From NCBI GenBank assembly GCA_903813345.2, contig CAIIXF020000004.1, forward strand, positions 2,747,525 to 2,811,524: a stretch of 64,000 bases of DNA, in the 5' to 3' direction. Source of the DNA: Owenia fusiformis (taxonomy: Eukaryota > Annelida > Polychaeta > Sabellida > Oweniidae). The notes under the pieces are model-generated. The model saw only the letters and a program-made list of their open reading frames with translations, was not told the DNA's origin and did no database searches. Below are positions 1 to 10,880 of this stretch, in pieces (the stretch's first letter is position 1; each line of letters opens with the position of its first letter). Both the position numbers and the translations under genes were made by a program.

Positions 1-254
1 GGAAGTCCTAAGTGTGTAATTCTGTTTCGAAAGAACCAATTTCGTGCAGTGAAATTGGTTATAACTATAACATGAAAATATGTTGAACTTGATTGAAAAT
101 ATTGTTGTGCTATTTAAATCAGATAAGAATGCATAAATTCATACCTGTCATAAACCAACTATTTTTGATATCTCATGCACATGTTCAAACGGAAATAAAC
201 CTAAAAAATAAATTCAGAACAGACAGACAACACTCAAGACTCGGTCACATTTGC

Positions 255-391
255 TCTACGGCGGCCGTACGGTGGCTGTAGCTTCACAAAATCGATATGG
301 AAAATCGATGTCGTACTGTTTATCACTATATTTCATGATGCATATTTCACTCTATTTTGGGAAGCTACGGTTGCCGTACGGTCGCCGTAGA
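255..391. repeat. 137-bp foldback element with GC-rich quasi-palindromic arms
   Basis: The 31-bp arms at 255-285 and 361-391 are inverted copies matching at 26 of 31 positions. Each arm is itself nearly self-complementary around a central CCGTACGG core. The arms are much richer in G+C than the AT-rich spacer between them. No target duplication is obvious. This resembles a small MITE or foldback element. The family is not recognised. Confidence 0.6.
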
Positions 392-393
392 TC

Positions 394-2223
394 AAATGGG
401 ATTGAGGCACCATTGTGTATCATAGTATCTACCTGTATAATGAAACATATAACTGCCCACGTTTCTTTATCCGTTTACCACGGGGATCTAGTTCAAATTT
501 ATTTCAATTCAAAGAAATATGACCCGAATAGTCATAAAGTAAATATCCACTTTTGCCTGTTTACTCAATTATCGTGCTCATGTTTGGGTCATATTTCAAT
601 TATTGAAAAGGAAATTCACGAAAATCAATAATTTGAATTTATTTGAAACGTTCAATTCATTAGTTCATGAAGTCTATAAATAACTTTATATAAATACTTT
701 CAGTTTGATATTCAAGTATGTTTAATTCTAATTTGTTGGTTGTTAATTTAAGGAACTTGTAGAGACTCATCTAGGATTAATTCGAAAAAAACGGTTCAGA
801 ATCAGATCTTGTATAATGTCCTTGTTTTTCAACCCCTATCTTTTCATCAGAGTGGGGAGTCATTGACATAAGGTATCACACCCCTAAAATATGATTGTAA
901 TGCCTAGTTTCGTAGGATTTTACCATTTTTCTAAATATTTGACCATATTTGTTCCATTTTAGAGATAATGCTAATGTGTTGTTACGTTACAAATTGTATT
1001 CTTCAAATCTAAATGAAGAAACTTCACATTTCGTTGAGAAATTTATTTGTGCATTTATGTGTGTGAATTGTAATTGCAGAATTCATTAGCAATCTGAAAA
1101 AATATATAATCAACATAATAGTAGGAAACATCAATTAAACGTTACAGAAGATAAATTACACTTCTTTTAGAGAGAAAAAATGTGAAATAAATACGAGGAG
1201 TTGTCCCCAAATTGTGAGATTTATTAATTCAAATGTATTTATAGGAGACTTTTCAAATCATAGAGAGGAAAATCGAGGAAGAAAAACGTGAAGCTGTGGT
1301 AAAAATACGAAACGTATTCATTCAAACATTATTCATAGGACAGTAGGAAGCTCCATTCAAATTATTGAGAGTAAAACTTAGAGGAATCAAAACGAGGAAT
1401 TGAGTCTAAAATGTGTAATTGCTCGCCTGCTGTTGCACATGTTAACGTCCCTTACCAAGCTACCTGAGCATCGGAAATCGATTAAAACTAATTTAGAAAA
1501 TATGAAGCTGTGAAGAACCCTTGAAAGAAAATATTCTGACACGTCTGTTTGTTCAATAGATGTCACGCTGTTTCTCGCTTTTCCCCGGGGACGAACGAAA
1601 ACAGAGAAATAGAAAAATTCCCAGGTTCACCATTTTCGATCCCAAGGATGATTTATAAGGACGAAATTTCATTTAACTATTAAGCTCTATTGTATTTTTA
1701 ATTCTCTTGCTCCTGACAAGATATTATTTTTAAAGGTCATTTTCTTATAGAATCTATAACAAGTGTCGCTTTATTCATAGATACATATGAACTAAAACAA
1801 CAGCAAAATTGTTACAACAAACAGTTTGCATATTTAAATTAGATCACAACATATTGTACTCAATAAATGTCTACATATGGTGCTAATTGGTGTGAAGATC
1901 AACATCAGAACCCCTATAAACCATTGGAATAGTATTTTTAAAAAGTGTTCAATTTTACATTCCAATTTCTCCACTTTAAAGCTCATGAAAAGCAAAGGTT
2001 TGAGAAAATAGTCATGGTTGATTTTGCATGTACAAAACAATTTTCTCTAAAATTTGTTCAAAGGTAGTTCGTGTTTTTATTTCATTATTCTAAATTACAA
2101 ATCGAGTTTGTTGAGGAAAGACATAGAAATAAACACGATAACCTTTAAACGATACAACAATGCAAAAAAATCACACACCTCTATCAATTTTTTAAGAATG
2201 TTTTAAGTTTTCCAGAAAAATAA
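394..2223. other. AT-rich non-coding stretch
   Basis: I see no gene, tandem array or inverted repeat here. Frames are short and interrupted, and the 68-codon minus frame at 1834-2040 has no coding character that I can defend. Confidence 0.5.
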
Positions 2224-2476
2224 GCAGACGACATTTTCAACATCAGAAATGGGCAGCGATTGATATGTGAGGGCTGGTCGATAGCTCTCTCGTTCACAAG
2301 TATCGGAGTGCTGTGTATCAAATATGATACAATTATTTCATCGATACTCAACCGATTTAGAAAATAGCATTATGTTTACACGCCTGCCCATAATACTCAC
2401 GATCTATCTGACTTGTCAGGGTTTGTCACTCAAGGCATAATGATTAATTCAACTCCGATTGTTAAATGTCGTCTGC
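2224..2476. mobile_element. 253-bp MITE-like element with 13-bp perfect terminal inverted repeats
   Basis: The left end reads GCAGACGACATTT and the right end is its exact reverse complement, 253 bp apart. The termini include the GCAGACGAY motif that recurs elsewhere in the window. The internal sequence is non-coding. No clear target-site duplication flanks it, so transposition is inferred only from the paired ends. It may instead be two copies of a bound motif in opposite orientation. Confidence 0.4.
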
Positions 2477-4729
2477 TCGTGTATATTCTTTGACGTTTCT
2501 CTCTAAAATTTGAATATAGTGTCTGATTTTTTGACATTTATGTACAATTCGGAGTCTCTATTAAATGTCTGTGTTCTTTATTCCTTGCTAATTTCACTCT
2601 TTTTTCTTCTATTTTCCATTTCAAAAACATGACCACCATGGCATTTTTCTCTGTGTGTCAATCAATTCTAATCGAATTGGATGCCACTTGTCTTTAAAAG
2701 TTGAGTGAAGTGCCTCCTTTTCTTGCCTTTTTGTTCAATAGATATACCTATTTTTCGGACTAATTTCGCATGCCATCACAGTGTACAATCTTACAGGCCA
2801 TATCTCCAAAGTCAGATACTAAATTAATAAGTGATTTGATAACTATTTTTTAAATACATATTCTACAACGGTAATTTATTAATCCGGAGCGCATATTCGA
2901 AATAATCTTAATTAAAATGTTCCAAGAATGCAATGCAAAATACTGGTGTTGTATCCATGGTAATCGTGTTTTTTAAACGGAAATTTGGGGATTCCTAAAT
3001 ACAGGAAGGTTTCTAAAATGTTCCCCCGTTTTGATTTACGTATGCACATGTCAGAATCTGTCACCGATAAAGTGATCGATTCACATATTTTGTGACATCT
3101 AGAAATATGAACAGAATAACAAATAAAAAGATAAGAGAGAGACTAGCTAAATCTATCATCAAATTGAAAAATGAGTTTAGACTACAGAGCCAAAACATAA
3201 GCGTATATCAATCCGGGATATATGTTTTGTTTATTTATTTATCTGAATATGTTTTATTCAGACATAATACGACAACTAGTCCCGTCTTGTGTCCGTTACA
3301 TGTCGTCTGCTATCATAAAGTAGTCTAGATATGATGAATATTGTAGGGAGAGTACCAGCGATCCTACGCAGAAATTCAGATTCGTCTTTCTAAGGGTTAT
3401 AATTACTTTTTTATCAATATATTTTATTGTCTCAAATTCGTCAATTTTAGATTTTGATGAGAGCTATAGTTAGGGTAAGGGGTAAGGGGTTGGGATTAGG
3501 GTAAGGGTTGAAGCATTTTCGGCTCCGAATGTGTACCAAAGTCGTTACCCGATGACTATACTCTGATATATTATATTGAAATATAGTATTTTCCCGAAGC
3601 TGTTTTCTGTTATGGGCAAGGGAGCTACTCTACCTACAACATAACAATGTGATTCAAGTCAATTTGTCAAACTTTGTCCCAACAATTATTTTTCCACCTT
3701 TCAAATGTTGTTAAAAAACTTGATTAGATTCCGACCCTATTGTTATAAAAGTGATGTTCGATGACTGACTGCAATACATTTGACCTGATCTCATGTACAC
3801 GTGTTAAAAACGCGAAAAATGATATAACAAATAATTGAAAACAGAGGCAACCAGCAATTATAGTAACAGATCACCCACTACCTACAGGCATGATATTGTT
3901 CAAGAAACAAAAAATGCAATTTCTCCATATCATTTTCCTAAATTGGACCTTGGTCAAATAGATAATTATCACACATCGGTGTAAAAGAAACCATGCGACT
4001 GTAAAGAAAAATAAATTGCTTCAGATACTATCTGACTAAGATTACATAATTGATTTATTTGCACGCAACTTTTGGAACACGCGTCCCTCCACGCATCGAT
4101 TACGTTAACATGGTGTTTTATGCAAACTTCGAAAAACAATCAGACACGATCAAAATTAAGCTTAAAATAACAGATACTCACATTCGAGCTGATGTTATCA
4201 AAGATAAATTATTGACCTCGAGACTGTTAAATTCATTGTGTAGTCAGTAAATAGTAAAATTGAATTTATTTGAGAATGTGTATGTATTTGGCTCTCGGTT
4301 CTGGTTTTGTATTATACATAATGGTTGTAGTGTTTTAATAAACAAATACTCCAGCATACTTCTATTCTGTTTTGGATCGATCGAAACATTTTTTAATTTA
4401 AGCTAAAAGAATATGCACTTGAAAAATACCTTCGCACAATCGTGAGAGCGTGGTAGGCCATCGCTAGCCAACATTTCTACTTCAATTTTAAATTCATACT
4501 ATATTCACTTTTTGATTTATCCTATAATCCAGGTGGTCCGGCAGTGTGATAGAAATAATGGTCCCGCTGGGATTAATGTCTCCCTGCTATATAGTCCTCA
4601 TTTAAGTATAAACTTATATGAAAAATGTTTGTCACTTTGAAAACCAAAGGAGAGGGGGCATTTATTTGATGGGATATTTATCTTTCCTTGCTTCACCGTG
4701 GTCCTGTCCTCCAGCGAAGCTTAACAAAT
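2477..4729. other. AT-rich non-coding stretch
   Basis: No gene is supported. The stretch holds a short G-rich telomere-like patch at 3469-3510 and an isolated GCAGACGAC copy on the minus strand at 3302-3310. Confidence 0.5.
3469..3510 (+). repeat. Degenerate telomere-like G-rich repeat
   Basis: This is a short run mixing TTAGGG-, TAAGGGG- and TTGGGA-type units. It could be a decayed interstitial telomeric repeat or simply a G-rich low-complexity patch. It is too short to decide. Confidence 0.35.
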
Positions 4730-4734
4730 TGTCA

Positions 4735-4865
4735 CCCGAGTTGACATGTTTCAGTGCGGCGATCTGATCATCCCTGTGACAGGTTGTCAGGTAGGAATAC
4801 GACACTCTCATATTAGTCACCAATAAACAAATCTAATTGACAGTTTTCTAGATTGGGAAGTATTG
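4735..4865. promoter_or_regulatory. Candidate regulatory island with TALE and FOX-like sites
   Basis: The segment is of higher complexity than its surroundings. It carries TGACAGGTTGTCA at 4777-4789 (two opposed MEIS/PREP-like TGACA cores), an ATAAACA forkhead-type site near 4823-4829 and TTGACAG at 4837-4843. Clusters of this kind are typical of developmental enhancers. Motif matches alone do not prove function. Confidence 0.2.
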
Positions 4866-5001
4866 GAATACCGATCTGGTGGTTTTTAGGGGTCAATGAG
4901 TGCATTTCTTGATCTGAAGGTATTTCCCATGGGGTTTATATTTCATACCTGTGCAGGTGAAAAGCTTTTTTATAACCCACTACTTTGTAATAATTATCAT
5001 A

Positions 5002-5035
5002 CACGCTCCTCCAAAAGTTTGGGAATCCTTGTTCG
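5002..5035 (+). mobile_element. Solo Tc1/mariner-like terminus
   Basis: TA followed by a sequence containing CCAAAAGTTTGGGAA resembles the common Tc1-like terminal repeat. No matching inverted end and no transposase were found nearby, so this would be a decayed end. Confidence 0.3.
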
Positions 5036-5807
5036 CCGGTTGGACCAAGTGTTATATAACGAATGTTTATGCATGTATTTTTGTCTAAAAAACGAAAAAG
5101 AAAAAATACAGCCTGAAAAATAGGTTACGTTGATAGAAATACAAATTCAAATAGACTTTAATACGTAGTCCAAAAGCGAAGTCTCATTTGTTTTCATTTG
5201 CTTTTGACGTTTGTACCGGTTGCCAGTTTTCTAAAAGGTAAAGGCAGATCGAGCAGTAGATTTATATTTATATGTGAAAGGGTGAATCGTTTGCATCTAT
5301 ATAAATAATTTAGACTCTTCCACCATTTTTCATACTTTTCTGTTTATATTTTTTTATATTTCGAGTTGTTGCTTTAAAATATATAACTATTTTGGAATTG
5401 TAAAACGTAGACTTTTTAAGATGGAGTATACACTGGCAAAACATGAAATCGCAAATTCTAGTATGTACTCCATTTTCATCAATATCTTAGTTTGTTTGTT
5501 TGCATTTTTGTTTGTTTGTTTGTGTAATCACATGTCATCTTCCACAGGTTGTTTACGCACCATTTCCAAGCGTTCGGTATTGTAGTGTAATTTATGGAAG
5601 ACAGGCCTAAAAAGCCTAATCAGGTCACTGTATGGTTGTCGCACAACTGTCCAATTTGACAAGTAAATCCCATCGAGCAACAGCTGAGCCATGAAGGAGA
5701 TTTCTGTCGAGAATTTTACACGCCTAGATCGTTTGCTCTAATCCCGATAATCTCTCTTGATCCGCTGATAGGTTTCTGAGTGTTTCGGTAATTACAACCC
5801 TCGCAAA
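5036..5807. other. AT-rich non-coding stretch with a (TTTG)n patch
   Basis: No gene is seen. An imperfect TTTG repeat lies at 5490-5523. The 5690-5800 part looks less AT-biased and leads into the motif cluster that follows. Confidence 0.45.
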
Positions 5808-6253
5808 GCAGACGACATCGTACCAATATACTGGTTGTTTGCAGACGATATTAGAAGATGATAGTTTGTCAAGAGAGGCGATTATGTGCTGATCAATATA
5901 ATCATACGATAAGTTGCTAAGGATGTATGTCTGTAGACCAAATGACTAAATCAGACAATATATGACCACTGTCCAGGCAATAAATAGTGCCCAAAATACA
6001 AGGTGACAATAATTTGCATATAAACAATTATTTGCAGACGATACGCCAAAAGATGATTACGAACTGTTTTGGTTATATGTAAATGCTTTATTAAGTGAGT
6101 TGCATTTATTTTGGTACACCCTGTAATATCGAGCAATACCCCGGCAGACAATGCATGGTAGGACACTCGAAATCGGGTAATGATATTTTGACTGGGACTC
6201 GGAAAGGCATAAAACTCTATTAATGGCCACTGTAATTAATAAGAATCGTCTGC
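5808..6253. promoter_or_regulatory. Cluster of four GCAGACGAY motifs
   Basis: GCAGACGAY occurs at 5808-5816, 5841-5849 and 6034-6042 on the plus strand and at 6245-6253 on the minus strand. The second and third copies share longer context: TTTGCAGACGATA followed a few bases later by AAGATGAT. The spacing suggests either a cis-regulatory cluster or fragments of a short mobile element. The function is unknown. Confidence 0.3.
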
Positions 6254-6289
6254 GAAAGAGAGAAGGCAATTAAATCAAGAGATGTCCCA

Positions 6290-6430
6290 AACACTCGCTG
6301 TAACACTCTACAGCGATAATTGAATATCTTCAGAATGCATTAGATTGCTAAATTAAAACAATGGCCGATTAAAGATGATGCATGTTATCTCGATGGGATT
6401 AAAATGTCCGCCCTAATTTCCCCTCTAGTT
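6290..6430. promoter_or_regulatory. Candidate regulatory island with GATTA-type homeodomain sites
   Basis: The segment contains GATTAAAG, GGGATTAA and several TAATT/AATTG cores within about 140 bp, plus more balanced base use than the flanks. OTX/bicoid-class homeodomains favour TAATCC/GGATTA. This is inference from motifs only. Confidence 0.15.
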
Positions 6431-6653
6431 CATTATAACCTGATATCCTAATTCATATTTCCAGCATGCCACTTGGACCTAAATGTGTTGATAATTTGGT
6501 GCAGTGATTTTATACTGCTATTTGTAATCAAAATGTGGACGATTACTAATTTAACAGTTTGATATATTTTGTAAAAATTCAGAAATTTATGAAATGTGGC
6601 ATTTAAAAAAACAAGTATCATATCTCCCTTTAATTTAGTTAATATTTCCATTT

Positions 6654-7025
6654 TTAATTTTGACGCTGGACAAACTTTATTGTATAAGGGGTAGTAATGT
6701 TACAAATACTGTCATCATTCGTATTGTCAATGTAGTTACATATTTGCCTAATATTGTCTTTGTTAGAGATTGACAATAATGAGTGTGACATTTTCCAGGG
6801 AACAATTATGTATCTATTGGTATAAATTAGATTAAGATTCTCTTCAGTGACATTAAAGTCATTAGCCGTACCCGTTAGATATCCATAAAAAGAGCATCGG
6901 TTGGAGCATGGTCCTTTCCTTGATATCACGGAGACTACATCTATTTCAGATGATACGATTGTGATATAGAATGTCGTGTGCGCGTCTATGTGATTTTGAT
7001 ACGATTTCGACACACTCCGCAGCAT
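6654..7025 (-). CDS. Long anonymous open frame, doubtful
   Basis: This is part of the longest uninterrupted frame in the window. The frame is open from a TAA just upstream of 7100; the first ATG gives 123 codons and the frame ends with a TAA. The translation is rich in Asn, Asp, Thr and Ile and has four cysteines in two pairs. There is no recognisable domain, signal peptide or membrane segment. At this base composition a frame of this length by chance is unlikely but not excluded in 64 kb. It could be a single exon, a decayed element or noise. No neighbouring exon, promoter or polyadenylation signal supports it. Confidence 0.15.
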   Translation of the reverse strand: MLRSVSKSYQNHIDAHTTFYITIVSSEIDVVSVISRKGPCSNRCSFYGYLTGTANDFNVTEENLNLIYTNRYIIVPWKMSHSLLSISNKDNIRQICNYIDNTNDDSICNITTPYTIKFVQRQN

Positions 7026-7281
7026 ATCTGCTTTAATCTTGTTGGTTGCTTCCCTTTTCGTCTGGTGCAAGTTCGTGTTGATAACTTGATAACCGCCATT
7101 TTAATCCCGGGACTTGTAGATTTATAGCATCTTGTTTTTATCTTTATTTGGTCCTTCATTATCATTAATAGCCTAGTTTACTATTAATCACCGAAGCTAG
7201 ATATTCTAAGACATTCGAGTGATGGAGAAATAAATTGAATTTGTATCAAGACGTTGTGTATGCCAATCAAATCAAGATATA

Positions 7282-7311
7282 CACTCCCGACCAAAAGTTT
7301 GGAAATCGGGG
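7282..7311 (+). mobile_element. Tc1-like terminal repeat, single end
   Basis: TA followed by CACTCCCGACCAAAAGTTTG closely resembles the terminal repeats of Tc1-family transposons. The following 450 bp might be Tc1 internal DNA, but no transposase frame and no inverted right end were found before the MITE at 7759. Confidence 0.45.
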
Positions 7312-7758
7312 GTGTCCCCTTTTGGACATGTTATCGCCTATGTTTGGTGATTGTAATAAAATCAATGTCATACATTTCTGACCACTCGTAACTGAGGAGA
7401 AAAATTAAGATTCAAACATATAAGAAGAATTGGGTTCCAAAACACATTGAAGGGGTGTAGATCAAAATTTGGCACGAGCATGGACAGGCGGATCGAAATA
7501 GCCAAGACTTAAAAGATGTCCACAAATGATCAGATCACATAATATTTGATACATGCTTCACATTGCCCAAGCTCTCTCGTATTAGTCTATGCCTCATTCA
7601 AATCTGGAATTAGGGCCAAAATAAAGTGGGGGGCAGTCGTCAACTGGAATAGTAAGCTCTGCTACACGAGGCACATTTTTTTAAGAACTTCTTGGTCCAT
7701 TGGTTTTGCAATGGAATTACCTCAAGCCCTTGTGACCTGTACACTCCATACTGTTGTA

Positions 7759-8046
7759 CAGGGTGGACCAAAAAACGTCCATGTTTTTGTTTTTTAGATA
7801 AAAATATGGGTTAGAGGTAACTTTAACATACTTTAAAGTATCCTTGAAAATACAAAACAAGCTAATGTTGCCATGTCAACCATGGAGTCACCAATAGCCA
7901 TTCATATTTAATGAATCATACGAGTACATCACTTTGTTGAAAATTGTATTATCTTTCGAATGATATATAATTTATGGATATTTCCAACATACCAGCGAAG
8001 ATATTACAAAGATAAACAATATGAACGTTTTTATTGGCCCACCCTG
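7759..8046. mobile_element. Mariner-like MITE, 288 bp
   Basis: The ends begin CAGGGTGGACCAA on the left and, in reverse complement, CAGGGTGGGCCAAT on the right. Roughly 23 of 26 positions agree over the terminal repeat. TA dinucleotides flank both ends (7757-7758 and 8047-8048), as expected for Tc1/mariner target-site duplication. The interior is AT-rich and non-coding, so it is non-autonomous. Confidence 0.8.
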
Positions 8047-8101
8047 TAGACATCTCATATTCTAGGATATTAGGCTAACAGGAGGTGGGGTACGTACAAA
8101 C

Positions 8102-8622
8102 ACTTGATGTAAGACTAGTTCTGCAAATACAGGGGTACAGAAACTTGATGTAAGACTAGTTCTGCAAATACAGGAGTACAGACACTTGATGTAAGACTAG
8201 TTCTGCAAATACAGGGGTACAGACACCTGATGTAAGACTAGTGTTGCAGGTAAAGGGGTACTGACACTTGATGTAAGACTAGTGTTGCAAATACAGGGGT
8301 ACAGACACTCGATGTAAGACTAGTTCTGCAAATACAGGGGTACAGACACTTGATGTAAGACAAGTTCTGCAAATACAGGGGTACAGACACTTGATGTAAG
8401 ACTAGTTTTGCAAATACAGGGGTACAGACACTTGATGTAAGACAAGATCTACAAATACAGGGGTACAGACACTTGGTGTAAGACTAGTGTTTCAAATACA
8501 AGGGTACATACACTTGATGTAAGACTAGTTTAGCAAATACAGGGGTAGAGACACTTGATGTAAGACTAGTGTTGCAAATACAGTGGTACAGACACTTGAT
8601 GTAAGACTAGTTCTGCAAATAC
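8102..8622 (+). repeat. 41-bp minisatellite, 13 copies
   Basis: Thirteen head-to-tail copies of a 41-bp unit begin ACTTGATGTAAGACTAG and end with a GGGGTACAGAC segment. Most copies differ at a few positions, and variation concentrates at the ACTAGTTCTGC stretch. It starts about 55 bp after the mariner-like MITE. Confidence 0.95.
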
Positions 8623-8629
8623 ACTTAAT

Positions 8630-9545
8630 ATTGTTGTTGGTTGTTGCTGATTCCAAATGTTTATCTGCTTCTTATTTGATCACACTAAAGATGGATCAAC
8701 AACTAAATCAAACACAAGCATTACTGATATGTGACTACCAGGTCATACACATTTAGAAACCTTTATCTTTGGAGTGATCACCAGGCCCTATAGCATTAAG
8801 AACTCCTTTCTCAGTTTAGCTGCGACTGCCAGGCCCTACAAATTGAGAAACTCTTCTGTCAATTTAGGTCTTACAACCGGCCGTTACAAGTTGAGACACA
8901 TCATTCAGTTTTGTGTAACTATCGAGCCTTTCAACTCCAGGATTCTCTCTCTCGGATTTTTAAATGCAAAAGCTCTAGAAAAAGATTTTGAAACGCTCTG
9001 AAAACCGTTGTTGGTGATAATGATACATGTGCGTCGCAAGTATGATACAAAAAACGAAAGAGATTAATAGAGCAAGAGATGCAAAATCTGGTTAGACTGA
9101 CATTCAACTAAAGCCCGGTAGCCTTACAGCATATTTGTCGTGGTTGATCTACAACTCAACTGCTGATCAGTCTCAAGTACGAAACTGTGTAAAACAAAAC
9201 CCAGAGGGCCAAAATCTTAGAATTCGTTTGCTTATCCTCTTAAACAACAAAGAACAAATCTAGGTACCTTTCATATAATTCGTACGTCTTTCTTACACTT
9301 TTTCAGCCTCCAATACGATTCCATTTTTCGCTGGGGATTTCCTGTTGGTGTAATTATGGCGCTAGTCGTTTGTTCATGCGAGAGGGGATGTATAAGAACA
9401 TCTGGGAATACATTGAAAGGATGTGTAGTGGTTATGCCTATGTAAAAAGAGAAGTTCTTCGAGGATGTTTCTTCGAAAGGGACACTGAAATCTAACTTGA
9501 GTTATGTTTGTCTAAACTACTGTTGAATCGAAGTCAAATAAAACA
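8630..9545. other. Non-coding stretch
   Basis: No convincing gene or repeat is seen. A short patch at 8730-8910 holds loose internal similarity (CCAGGCCCTA...GAG/AAGAACTC), too weak to call a tandem array. Confidence 0.4.
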
Positions 9546-9767
9546 ATGCTCAAATGTCCACACGTATTTGGGAGCACCTCAAAACTATCGATTACAAACT
9601 TTGAGGCACCCCTGAACTGTTTTGATTGCCTAATGAACCAGAATGACTTCGTCTGCTTTTATCAATCCCCGGATGAAGCTGATCACATGTTCTTGTTCAG
9701 GTACACAAGCAACATCGAATCCATCCGACCTTTTGGAAATCACAAGTTTGAATGTGTCATAGTTTGA
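9546..9767 (+). CDS. Short anonymous open frame, coding-like composition
   Basis: This is a 73-codon ATG-initiated frame with less AT-biased codon use than its surroundings. The predicted peptide has a CFDC pair and several aromatic residues but no domain I recognise. It lies just upstream of a 150-bp direct duplication. It may be a fragment of a mobile element or an isolated exon. Chance is a real alternative. Confidence 0.12.
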   Translation: MLKCPHVFGSTSKLSITNFEAPLNCFDCLMNQNDFVCFYQSPDEADHMFLFRYTSNIESIRPFGNHKFECVIV

Positions 9768-9970
9768 AATGTTTAAAATGTTTCAAAGGCAAACCCATAT
9801 CGTGTGACAACTAGGACCATCATATTGATTGTCTGCACGTGTGTTTTTGGCATTGGCAAATAAGTTGAAATTGGCGAACGTTTTTGCTCATCCGATATGA
9901 TATGGTGGAAACAGTATGATTGAGATACGTTAGGGCATCATAATTTAACCTAATTATTCTTTTTTTTTTA

Positions 9971-10280
9971 AATAGCCTCCGACAAATAATGTACAAGAAC
10001 CGCATCATGCTATTTGACATAGCCACATGGTCACAAATCAAGTGGTTTATGTTTCTCAAAGTTGGATGCTGGTATAAGAGACGTGATTTTTTTATTCGAC
10101 TGTACGGGAATCGGTCTGGGAATAGCCTTCTTCAACGTATGTACAAGAAGCGCATGTTCTATGTCATAACATTCAAGTTCACAAATCAATGGTGGATCTA
10201 AGAGGTCCGTATTTTTCCCACTTGGATGTGAACACCGAAGAAATAGTTCCTTCTACAGAAGAACCGGCCTTGGAATCAAA
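9971..10280 (+). repeat. Direct duplication, 150-bp period
   Basis: Two diverged copies start at 9971 and 10121, each with AATAGCCT, then ATGTACAAGAA at 9989 and 10139, then CACAAATCAA, then a GTTGGATG/CTTGGATG segment and a GGAATC segment. A partial third start (GGCCTTGGAATC) follows near 10267. The period is a multiple of three and a 70-codon plus frame runs from copy 1 into copy 2, but no protein family is recognised. Confidence 0.6.
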
Positions 10281-10577
10281 ATACCACTAGTCGTATTAAA
10301 TATTTTGATATTCTCCCAATGTATGCCAATGGGCTATCAGTATTTACATTCCACCAAGGGATAGAATTTAAGACTTAACCAGGGCACCTGTGTCTATACG
10401 GTTGCGTTTGTCCTCTTGTGAGAACTAATTAATGAATTTTGGAAATATCTAACGGAATATCAGGGAAATCTTGCACATTTTATAAAGGTCACACTCTGTT
10501 GTGTTGACACCACAAGAAATTTGGGATATTTCTTTGAAATAATTTCGAGAATTTAAGATTTTTTGAATTTTTGAAAA

Positions 10578-10628
10578 GTCGTCTGCGAGGTGTTGATAAT
10601 CAGACTAAGTGTATTCTAAGCAGACGAT
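10578..10628. promoter_or_regulatory. Inverted pair of GCAGACGAY motifs
   Basis: GTCGTCTGC at 10578-10586 and GCAGACGAT at 10620-10628 face each other across 33 bp. They could form a hairpin or act as an opposed pair of binding sites. Confidence 0.3.
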
Positions 10629-10779
10629 TCAACATAACACATCTAAGTAAACATAAACTTGAATTTTGTTCTATGAATTTTGTGAAATATGTGGACATTG
10701 AATTTTACCAGTGAATGACTGATTGTTAAATAGCTACAATTCTCTGTCTGCTCACTTTAGAAACACATGAGGTTGGTTT

Positions 10780-10880
10780 GGTAACATGGTCGATATTTAT
10801 CTCAAAATGGGACGATTTATTCACCATAACGAACGCTAATTAATTGGTGTCCTAATTAGTGGAAATATTGTTGTAATTGA
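10780..10880. promoter_or_regulatory. Candidate homeodomain-site cluster
   Basis: GCTAATTAATTGG (about 10835-10847) and the palindrome CTAATTAG (10852-10859) lie 4 bp apart, with further TAATTG/AATTG cores within 30 bp. Antennapedia/paired-class homeodomains bind TAATTA. Enhancer activity is inferred only. Confidence 0.2.

Noticed and set aside
3469-3510. True interstitial telomere
   Set aside because: Only a few degenerate TTAGGG-like units are present, not a tandem array.
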